Origin: a virus
Strand: one strand, 5' to 3'
Virus record (IMG/VR): IMGVR_UViG_3300032238_000901
Coordinates: 1 to 20,743 of that record
DNA length: 20,743 bases
The translations under genes were made by a program, and so were the position numbers. The notes beneath the pieces are model-generated. The model was not told the origin of the DNA. It saw only the letters and a program-made list of their open reading frames with translations, and ran no database searches. This document shows, piece by piece, positions 1 through 6,229 of this stretch (positions are counted from its first letter, which is position 1; the number at the start of each line of letters is the position of its first letter).

Positions 1-510
1 CAACGATGCAATTTGTAGAAGTGTATCGACAGAATCGGATGTTACTGTTTCTGCTGTTATATTTTTATTGTTTAATTTATAAAAATCAGAAAATGATGGA
101 TATTTAAATTGAACTGCTAATTTAGAGTTTAATTTGATCTTTACTGGTTTTTTATTAATATTAGAAACTTGAATTTTTTCTAAATTTAATTCAGTTTCAA
201 ATACTTGTTTTGTTTGGGGATCGGTTACCCGAATTTGTACCGATTCTCCCATAGATTTACATCTTAAATAGATAAACAATTGTTGAATATCAAAATACGA
301 CAATTTATCAGCATCAAAATCTTTTGGTTCTGTTACGCAATTTTGTATTACACTTTTAATGCAATTATAAATTTGTTCAGAATCTTTAGATTCTTTTGCT
401 ATCAATAGTACTTTTTCTTCTTTTACCACAAACGGACGATATTTAACTTTCTTTCCAGAAGGGAGAGTACATGTATATTCTGGGACGGATAAAACATTCT
501 TTAAACTCAT
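1..510 (-). CDS. gp26: T4 gp26-like baseplate hub/assembly protein (3' end cut by window)
   Basis: The 170 codons visible are open to the window edge, so the C-terminus is missing; T4 gp26 is about 208 residues. The N-terminus reads MSLKNVLSVPEYTCTLPSGK and continues KVKYRPFVVKEEKVLLIA, the hallmark opening of the T4 gp26-type baseplate family. A second family-like stretch, FDIQQLFIYLRCKSMGES, lies at about residues 63-80. In T4 this protein is a minor baseplate hub or assembly factor. The start is supported by an AAGGTG ribosome-binding site four bases upstream (515-520, minus strand). It is the last visible gene of a three-gene minus-strand set, 12 bases after the tube-fold gene. The family call is from remembered motifs, not from a search. 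Confidence 0.75.
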   Translation of the reverse strand, partial: MSLKNVLSVPEYTCTLPSGKKVKYRPFVVKEEKVLLIAKESKDSEQIYNCIKSVIQNCVTEPKDFDADKLSYFDIQQLFIYLRCKSMGESVQIRVTDPQTKQVFETELNLEKIQVSNINKKPVKIKLNSKLAVQFKYPSFSDFYKLNNKNITAETVTSDSVDTLLQIASL

Positions 511-522
511 AATTCACCTTTA

Positions 523-1152
523 TTAAAATCTAAATAAACGGTTCAGGTTGTATAGTTCCTGCATTGCACCATTAATCATCTTCATATTATCTATACCACT
601 AGTTGGAGTAGATACGGATGTTTCCATAGAAAAGAAAGTAAAAGTTACTTCTTGATTCATTTTTTCACTGTTGCCCCAATTATACGACATATCCAGTACC
701 GCAGAAGGAAAGCAATTTCTAAAAATAAAATGCTGTACTACTTCATTTGAATAATCTAATGCCTTTACAATAATTGTTCCAACATAATCATTGTAGTATC
801 CAAATCCTTGTCTAAGTCCACCTAGTGGTTTATATACTAAATTTTGCCATAACAATAATAAATTGCGTTCTCTGTAATCTTGCGATAGATTAAAGGTCAT
901 ATTTAATTGATTACCATACGAGAATTGATATGGCATTGGTATTACGGGTAAACCATTTACCTTAGATTCTGTTGTAGCTACTGTTTGAGAAGGAATCTGA
1001 ACTGATTCTGTCACAAATGTCAGATGTCGTAATAAAGTATAATCTATTCCTAGTTTTGCAGGCGGAGTAATTTCTACTTCAAAGCGATTTGCTCTTGCAA
1101 TATTAGCAGCATATGTGTTTGATAGGAAATTATTGAATTTATCGGATATCAT
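523..1152 (-). CDS. Tail-tube-fold protein (gp19/gp54 family, possible tube initiator)
   Basis: A 209-residue protein. The opening (residues 18-28, IARANRFEVEI) and the later pattern of a short hydrophobic strand, a 'LLLLWQNLVY' helix, then FRNCFPSAVLDMSYNW and EVTFTFFSME resemble the beta-barrel of T4-like tail tube proteins and their relatives gp54 and gp48. T4 gp19 is 163 residues; this protein has a helical tail of about 30 residues after the barrel, which argues for a tube-initiator (gp54-like) role rather than the bulk tube subunit. Its ATG shares one base with the stop of gp4 (TAATG), so translation is probably coupled; the nearest ribosome-binding site (AAGG) is weak and distant. The fold is fairly secure; the exact T4 counterpart is not. 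Confidence 0.65.
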   Translation of the reverse strand: MISDKFNNFLSNTYAANIARANRFEVEITPPAKLGIDYTLLRHLTFVTESVQIPSQTVATTESKVNGLPVIPMPYQFSYGNQLNMTFNLSQDYRERNLLLLWQNLVYKPLGGLRQGFGYYNDYVGTIIVKALDYSNEVVQHFIFRNCFPSAVLDMSYNWGNSEKMNQEVTFTFFSMETSVSTPTSGIDNMKMINGAMQELYNLNRLFRF

Positions 1153-1592
1153 TATAGGTTTAGTGCCTTTTCTGTTAAAATCTTAAATTCCCATTTATGT
1201 CTATCTGCAAACTTTTTTGCCGCTTCCCACTTTTTATTATTTATCACCCATTGTGACATTTCCTGTAGATAAGTTTTGTCACTTTTTTTCTTTTTCTCTG
1301 GTTCCCTGCACTGTTTCTCTGGTTTGATTTCGATCAAGTAAGTTTTGATTTCGTTGTTTTTGTCTCTTACTTTGAGTATGAAATCTGGATAATATTGATG
1401 ATATTCATTATCTATAGGGGAAAAGTAGGGAATTGATAGTTCTTCGCTTCCCCATCGAAGTACGCTTTTGTTCTCGTCACAGAACACCATGAATTTACGC
1501 TCCCAGAGCGAGCGATAAATAATCTTATCGGGATCTCCTGCGTACTTCTGTGGATTTTTTGGTTTATATTTACCTTTATAAGATGTACCCAT
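1152..1592 (-). CDS. gp4: Head completion protein gp4, PD-(D/E)XK nuclease fold
   Basis: A 146-residue protein, close to T4 gp4 (about 150). It begins MGTSYKGKYKPKNPQKYAGD and contains SLWERKFM (about residues 28-35), YYPDFILKV (67-75) and YLIEIKPEKQ (85-94). The P69-D70 pair, the ExK at 88-90 and the upstream E31 make a textbook PD-(D/E)XK nuclease site. T4-like gp4 is known to be needed to finish heads before tail joining, and its family is nuclease-like. The start at 1592 is preferred over an upstream in-frame ATG at 1703: the family N-terminus begins here, an AGAGG ribosome-binding site lies at 1606-1610, and the longer version would overlap gp48. It is first in the minus-strand set and divergent from gp48. 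Confidence 0.88.
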   Translation of the reverse strand: MGTSYKGKYKPKNPQKYAGDPDKIIYRSLWERKFMVFCDENKSVLRWGSEELSIPYFSPIDNEYHQYYPDFILKVRDKNNEIKTYLIEIKPEKQCREPEKKKKSDKTYLQEMSQWVINNKKWEAAKKFADRHKWEFKILTEKALNL

Positions 1593-1627
1593 ATATAATA
1601 AAGAACCTCTAATTTTATTTAGCAACA
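1593..1627. promoter_or_regulatory. Divergent gp4/gp48 intergenic region with candidate promoters
   Basis: This 35-base AT-rich gap is the only place where transcription to both sides could begin. On the plus strand TATAATAA (1594-1601) resembles a sigma70 -10 box or a degenerate T4 late box. On the minus strand GCTAAATA (1623 to 1616) matches six of eight bases of the T4 late box TATAAATA and would place a start near the gp4 ribosome-binding site AGAGG (1606-1610). gp48 has no clear Shine-Dalgarno sequence. Position and composition are seen; promoter activity is inferred. Confidence 0.35.
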
Positions 1628-3139
1628 ATGTCAATACTACCATCAATTCTACTACCATTATTATCTCGCTCTTTATCTGGTAATACGACTCCCCCAACCA
1701 CATGGAATAACCGTGCGCCTGCGGAGTTGCCTACTTACGATCAGATGCAAGCGTACATTAATAGACAAGAAACAAGTCAGGTTCAAAAAAATCAAGAAAC
1801 TGAAAAATTAATTGCCAATAGTCCAGATTTGAGTTCCGCGGTAGATTCTATTATTCAGCAAAATATATTTACTGGTATCAGTAATAATGGTGCAGGGGAT
1901 TTTTATGATATTAATTTGATGTATCATGTGGATCCAAATTCTCAGGATAATTATGATTCTGGAATGCCAGAACCCGATGGGTTTAGACTTTTCTTGATTA
2001 AACCAAATACCCTAAATGTTGAAGGATTATTAAAAGCAACTGGTAAGTTTGTTGAAACGGGCGCGGACTATCTCGGTAAAGGTGCAGATGCGGTTGCTGG
2101 ATTTGTAAAACCAGTTACCGATGCAACATCAATAACAACACCATTTGGTAATTCTTCTGATATGATTAATAATCTTGGTGCCGGAACCAAACAATTAGGA
2201 AAAAGTATAAATTCTTATTTGGCAAATGAGGGTGAACAATTTACCGAATCGGTAAATCAATATACAAGAAATGCATACGATCAACATGCAGGAACTGCAA
2301 ATGCATATTATTCTGCAATACTTCCTATGCCAAAAAATTTGACCGATCAGCATTCACATGAAGTGGATCAATTAATGTTGGGTGTGATGCCAAGAGTTCT
2401 TACTGCTCTGGGTGCTGGATTTTCGGGAGACAGTAAAGGATTTAAAAATGCTGGCGCCAGACGCTCTGGGGGTGGGGTAGTACCAGAATTGGCATCTGCG
2501 GTTGGTGGTGGTATAGGAAAAGCACTGGCAACTGGTGCATTGGAGTTTGGTGCATATGCATATCAAACAGCTAAAGCAAGAGCAAAAGTTGGATTAAATC
2601 CAAATGTTGAAGCAATATATTCTGCTCCAAGAATGAGAAATTGGACATTTAATTTTGAACTGTATCCAAAGAGTGCAACAGAAGTTGGTAATGTACGAGA
2701 TTTTATACAAAGACTAAAACAACACTCGTATCCAATTTCTGTTCTGGGTATTGCTGGACAAAACCAATTATATGCCTATCCAGGCGAAGTATATTTTGAA
2801 TTTAGCGGAAGATATAAAGATAAACTATTTAAGAGTTTGCGTCCTTGTATTATAACAAATATACAAGTGGATTATTCTAATGGTGATCAATATCAACATT
2901 TCCAAGACGGTTCTTCTATTGTGTATACAATAACTTTAGAACTACAAGAAACTCGTCTTCTTGATAGAAATATATTGGTTGATGATGCAAAACAACCAGG
3001 CAAATCATTTGCAAATGAAGATTATAGAAATACAATTAAAAATAACAATACTTTCGCACAAGAAGAAATAACTAAATTCTTGACGAGAGAAAATACTCCA
3101 GAAGAAAATAACAGAACTCCTCCTTTTTTGAGACCATAA
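1628..3139 (+). CDS. gp48: Baseplate tail-tube cap protein gp48
   Basis: A 503-residue protein, longer than T4 gp48 (about 364). The C-terminal half carries the family pattern: NPNVEAIY (324-331), RNWTFNFELYPKS (337-349), then 'YAYPGEVYFEFSG' and a final beta-rich block ending near ELQETRLLDR. ILPMPKNL (231-238) is another typical stretch. In T4, gp48 sits on the central hub with gp54 and forms the platform on which the tail tube polymerises. The extra length lies mostly in residues 125-320, which are rich in Gly, Ala and Ser and include a hydrophobic glycine-rich segment (about 283-310). The start is the first in-frame ATG after the divergent gap; no strong ribosome-binding site is visible, so it is slightly uncertain. 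Confidence 0.82.
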   Translation: MSILPSILLPLLSRSLSGNTTPPTTWNNRAPAELPTYDQMQAYINRQETSQVQKNQETEKLIANSPDLSSAVDSIIQQNIFTGISNNGAGDFYDINLMYHVDPNSQDNYDSGMPEPDGFRLFLIKPNTLNVEGLLKATGKFVETGADYLGKGADAVAGFVKPVTDATSITTPFGNSSDMINNLGAGTKQLGKSINSYLANEGEQFTESVNQYTRNAYDQHAGTANAYYSAILPMPKNLTDQHSHEVDQLMLGVMPRVLTALGAGFSGDSKGFKNAGARRSGGGVVPELASAVGGGIGKALATGALEFGAYAYQTAKARAKVGLNPNVEAIYSAPRMRNWTFNFELYPKSATEVGNVRDFIQRLKQHSYPISVLGIAGQNQLYAYPGEVYFEFSGRYKDKLFKSLRPCIITNIQVDYSNGDQYQHFQDGSSIVYTITLELQETRLLDRNILVDDAKQPGKSFANEDYRNTIKNNNTFAQEEITKFLTRENTPEENNRTPPFLRP

Positions 3140-3149
3140 AGGATAATAT

Positions 3150-3908
3150 ATGCTAACTGCTTACATACCTTATATTATTTCTTCACTTGACGAAAAGACT
3201 GCAATTTATAGAGATATATTTGCATTTAGAAACACATTTACAACTGTTAGCGAAAATCCAGAAGCAACTCTTCGTTATCAGATCAAAGACGGAGATACAC
3301 CCAGATCTCTTGCGAATTTGTTGTATGGATCGGAAAGATATGAATGGGTATTTTATTGTATGAATAGCATAGTCAATCCATACTATGATTGGCCTCTTTC
3401 TGAAGATTCTTTCTATGAAATGATAGAAACAAAATATTTAAATAAACAATGTTTGTTTTTAGAGATAGATTCCTTTACTAATAATTTCACAGTAGGTGAA
3501 ACAATAACTCAAGGAAACACTTCTGCTGTTGTTGATGCTTGGGATAGAACATTGTGCAAGATTACCATCAAAGATGTAGATGGTACATTTGAAGTATCTC
3601 AGCAAGTTGTATCAAATAGTTCTTCTGGTACTGTTGCAAGAATTGTAGAACTAGCAGAAGAAGCACTCCATCACTTTGAAACACCAACTGGAGCAAAACT
3701 AGATCCGTATGCTGGTTTTCTGCAACAATACTTGGATGGTACTTCCGATCTTTATGCAATAATAAACAAAGATTATGAGTTGCAAATCAATGATAGCAAG
3801 CGTAACATATATGTTGTAAAACCAGAATTTGTGAGAATAATGGAAGCAAATCTGTCAAAAAATCTAAATCAGATTGCAACCTTTGAAGCAGAAAATACAT
3901 TGAGATAA
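3150..3908 (+). CDS. gp53: Baseplate wedge protein gp53 (LysM-like)
   Basis: A 252-residue protein; T4 gp53 is 196. Residues 39-97 match the gp53 core, which has a LysM-like fold: YQIKDGDTPRSLANLLYG, then WVFYCMNSIVNPYYDWPLS. In T4, gp53 locks neighbouring wedges together around the hub. Residues 113-166 form an extra beta-rich module (FTVGETITQGNTSAVV ... WDRTL ... GTFEVSQQVV ... SGTVARI) that explains most of the added length and resembles modules in the gp8 and DUF4815 proteins downstream. A good ribosome-binding site (AAGGA) overlaps the 10-base gap after gp48. The C-terminal part, around NDSKRNIYVVKPEFVRIME, is also as expected for the family. Confidence 0.8.
   Translation: MLTAYIPYIISSLDEKTAIYRDIFAFRNTFTTVSENPEATLRYQIKDGDTPRSLANLLYGSERYEWVFYCMNSIVNPYYDWPLSEDSFYEMIETKYLNKQCLFLEIDSFTNNFTVGETITQGNTSAVVDAWDRTLCKITIKDVDGTFEVSQQVVSNSSSGTVARIVELAEEALHHFETPTGAKLDPYAGFLQQYLDGTSDLYAIINKDYELQINDSKRNIYVVKPEFVRIMEANLSKNLNQIATFEAENTLR
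3486..3647 (+). other. Beta-module inserted in gp53, shared with gp8 and the DUF4815 protein
   Basis: Codons 113-166 of gp53 encode a two-part pattern: 'F-VGE-I---TSA-V--W' followed by a strand pair, then 'G-F-V---V---SSG-VA'. Similar patterns occur in gp8 at residues about 526-572 (TFTVGDYVLGTTSASSATIT ... GSF) and 648-708, and in the large protein near 17770-17890 (GRIVSWD ... GRFEV ... ASGTSGQVKYGG). The likeness is judged by eye. Confidence 0.45.
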
Positions 3909-3911
3909 TTC

Positions 3912-5315
3912 ATGGATACACTAAATTGGATAGGTTCTATTGTATTGGAAAATGACACAATATCTTTGGATATTTCACAAGCAGTTGTCAAGATAGAAAT
4001 AACAGAAGATATATTTTCTCCTTATGTGATGGGAGAACTTGTGTTTCAGGAAATGCCATCCAATAACATTATTTCTTCCTTTAAACCAGATGGACTTATT
4101 GGTAAAGGTGAGAATTTAAAACTATCCTTTATTACTAAAATAGGAAACTATCTGCAAGAACTTGATGGTTATCATGTTTATAAGGTGGAACCTGTAGCAC
4201 CAGATGATGCATTGTATGTCAGACAGAAAATGATATATCGTGTGTTTTTCTGTTCGCAAATCATGTTCACTAACGAATTGATTCGTATCAATCGCTACTA
4301 TGAAGGCAAATTCTCAGAAATAGTAAAGCAAATTGCAAAGAACCAATTGCAAATTACTTTGGAAACAGTAGAATCAACCGATAAGAAACAAGCAATTCAT
4401 TTTCCTCGCTTGACTCCTATCGAAGCAATAAACATGTGTGCTTCCAGAAGTACATCTAGTGAGAATGAACATGAGAGCAACTATGTGTTTTACGGTGATA
4501 TTGATCACAAATATCATTTTGTGACTCTTGGTAAATTGATGAAATCAAAACCAATTGTAGGTACAAATGATCTGGATGGTATCACAGTAACAACCCCATT
4601 TGGAATGAACTACACTGAAGAAGGAAACATTGATCAAGGTCCAACCAAATACTTTGCAATGAGATATCAGATCAAATCCATCGCACCATTGATGAATCTT
4701 GTAAATGGAATGTATTCCGCATCAATGATTGAATTTGATGTACTGAAGAGAAAATACAAGAAAATAATATACAACTATTCAGATGAATTTCCAAAGTGCC
4801 GTCACTTGGTAGACAAACCAATTTTAAGTAAAGGTGCAGATTTCATCAGTCTGTCTTATATCAATCCAGATTGTGTTCCATTCTATAACAGTTCTGCACA
4901 GTGGTTGCAAAATGAAAATGAATCTGCGTTGCTTCCTTTCAGCGTTGTAAATGCTACAAAAGAGTATTATCTTCGTCATCGTTCTCAGATGCAGCAGATC
5001 AATCAGATGGGATTGGAAATAGAACTGCCAGGAAATCCTCTGATTAAGATAGGACAAACTATCTACTTTGGTAGACCTCAGTTGGATTTCTCAGGTAAAG
5101 ACGCAGATACAAATAAGAGAAATCCATTCGTAAATGGTAAGTTTTTGATCACCAGAAAGACATCAAAGATAGAAAACAGTAAATCGGAAAACACTTTGGG
5201 TTTTACCCTAAGTACTGTGTTCTCATTGAGAAAAGATTCTGATGTTGGTGTTGATAACATCGGTTCCGAACCAGATAGTTCCACACCACCATTACTAGCA
5301 AAACCAAAGGATTGA
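3912..5315 (+). CDS. gp27-like baseplate hub protein
   Basis: A 467-residue protein; T4 gp27 is 391. The N-terminus (LDISQAVVKIEITEDIFSPY, then 'VMGELVFQEMP') has the pattern common to gp27, Mu gp44 and P2 gpD hub proteins, where a first tube-like beta-barrel opens with a strand followed by an 'EDI-sPy--G-l-f-d' motif. A second barrel region follows, with GLEIELPGNPLIKIGQTIYF near residues 363-382. The gene lies directly before the gp5-like gene, with one base between them; hub and spike are normally adjacent and bind each other as trimers. Sequence likeness to T4 gp27 is weak, so the call rests mainly on motif and position. Its ribosome-binding site is weak (GAGA). It could also be another tube-like hub component, but the gp5 adjacency favours this reading. 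Confidence 0.65.
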   Translation: MDTLNWIGSIVLENDTISLDISQAVVKIEITEDIFSPYVMGELVFQEMPSNNIISSFKPDGLIGKGENLKLSFITKIGNYLQELDGYHVYKVEPVAPDDALYVRQKMIYRVFFCSQIMFTNELIRINRYYEGKFSEIVKQIAKNQLQITLETVESTDKKQAIHFPRLTPIEAINMCASRSTSSENEHESNYVFYGDIDHKYHFVTLGKLMKSKPIVGTNDLDGITVTTPFGMNYTEEGNIDQGPTKYFAMRYQIKSIAPLMNLVNGMYSASMIEFDVLKRKYKKIIYNYSDEFPKCRHLVDKPILSKGADFISLSYINPDCVPFYNSSAQWLQNENESALLPFSVVNATKEYYLRHRSQMQQINQMGLEIELPGNPLIKIGQTIYFGRPQLDFSGKDADTNKRNPFVNGKFLITRKTSKIENSKSENTLGFTLSTVFSLRKDSDVGVDNIGSEPDSSTPPLLAKPKD

Positions 5316-5316
5316 T

Positions 5317-6219
5317 ATGTTTACAGGAAAAGATAATTATGTATTTTGGTTTGGTGTAGTAGAGGACAGATTGGATCCTCTGGAACTCGGAAGAGTCCGT
5401 GTTCGCATATTAGGGTTTCATCCAGAAACTAGAAAAGATTACCCAACAAACAAATTACCTTGGGCAAGCGTAATCAACTCAGCAACATCCGCATCTCTTA
5501 GCGGAAAGGGAACAGCACCACTAGGACTAGTTGATGGATCGTGGGTTGTTGGTTTCTTCGTGGATGGAGAAGCAGGACAGGTTCCCATCGTCATCGGTAG
5601 CGTTACTGGAATGAACGAGACTATTGCCAGTGATGAAAACTATGGTGATGGATTGAAGGATATTCGTGATGCAAATCTTCTTAAGTATTTTCCAATTGAT
5701 GAATTCTTAAAGAGAGAATATCCAAATGGAAAAAATAAATTCGGTGATGCACACGGAGCGCAGTTGCAAAATGCAGATGCGTCACAGAAATACCCAAGAG
5801 AAAATTATGCTCCAGATTCGTCTGGTAGAGAACGAGGAACACCTGATCTAAATATACTAGCAATTAATGATCCTATTCGTCTTGATAAGACTATTGTTGA
5901 TATCAAGAGAAAACCAATAGGAACTGGTTTGCGCGATACTGGTATTGATGTGGCAGATTGCAATACTGCATCCTTTTCGTGTGGAGTTACCAATGAAAGC
6001 GGAGCAAATATAGGAACAATCAAAGGATTGGGAATCGGTTCTAATAAACAAGAATCTTCTTCCGTTCCATCTCGCAAAAATAAATCAAAGCAATTTATAG
6101 ACAAACCAACAAACAACAATGGTATTCGTGTCGATTCGCTACAGACAATGACTTTGAATACATCCAATCTAATCGACACAGCAATAACAACAATTTCCAA
6201 CGCAACAGGTTTGGCATGA
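5317..6219 (+). CDS. gp5: gp5 N-terminal part: OB-fold hub-spike connector without lysozyme domain
   Basis: A 300-residue protein. Residues 10-98 match the OB-fold of T4 gp5: FWFGVVEDRLDPLELGRVRV, then ILGFHP, KLPWASVINSATSASLSGKG and GSWVVGFFVDGEAGQVPIVI. In T4 this domain binds gp27 and is followed by a lysozyme domain (about 174-342) and then a beta-helix needle. Here no lysozyme-like block is seen: residues 100-300 are polar and low in hydrophobics, with a stretch DPIRLDKTIVDIKRKPIGTG typical of lysozyme-free gp5 proteins. The polypeptide then stops, and the needle is a separate gene. The stop is real in frame, and the next gene has its own ribosome-binding site, so this is a two-gene arrangement rather than a sequencing break. 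A clear AAAGGA site precedes the ATG. Confidence 0.82.
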   Translation: MFTGKDNYVFWFGVVEDRLDPLELGRVRVRILGFHPETRKDYPTNKLPWASVINSATSASLSGKGTAPLGLVDGSWVVGFFVDGEAGQVPIVIGSVTGMNETIASDENYGDGLKDIRDANLLKYFPIDEFLKREYPNGKNKFGDAHGAQLQNADASQKYPRENYAPDSSGRERGTPDLNILAINDPIRLDKTIVDIKRKPIGTGLRDTGIDVADCNTASFSCGVTNESGANIGTIKGLGIGSNKQESSSVPSRKNKSKQFIDKPTNNNGIRVDSLQTMTLNTSNLIDTAITTISNATGLA

Positions 6220-6229
6220 GGTTAATATA

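Noticed and set aside
1593-1703. Longer start for gp4 at 1703
   Set aside because: It would add 37 residues not seen in the family and overlap the start of gp48; the ATG at 1592 has a better ribosome-binding site.
5317-6219. Possible lysozyme domain in the gp5-like protein
   Set aside because: No T4-lysozyme-like Glu-Asp-Thr active-site pattern or hydrophobic helical core is seen after the OB-fold; the region is polar and low in hydrophobic residues.
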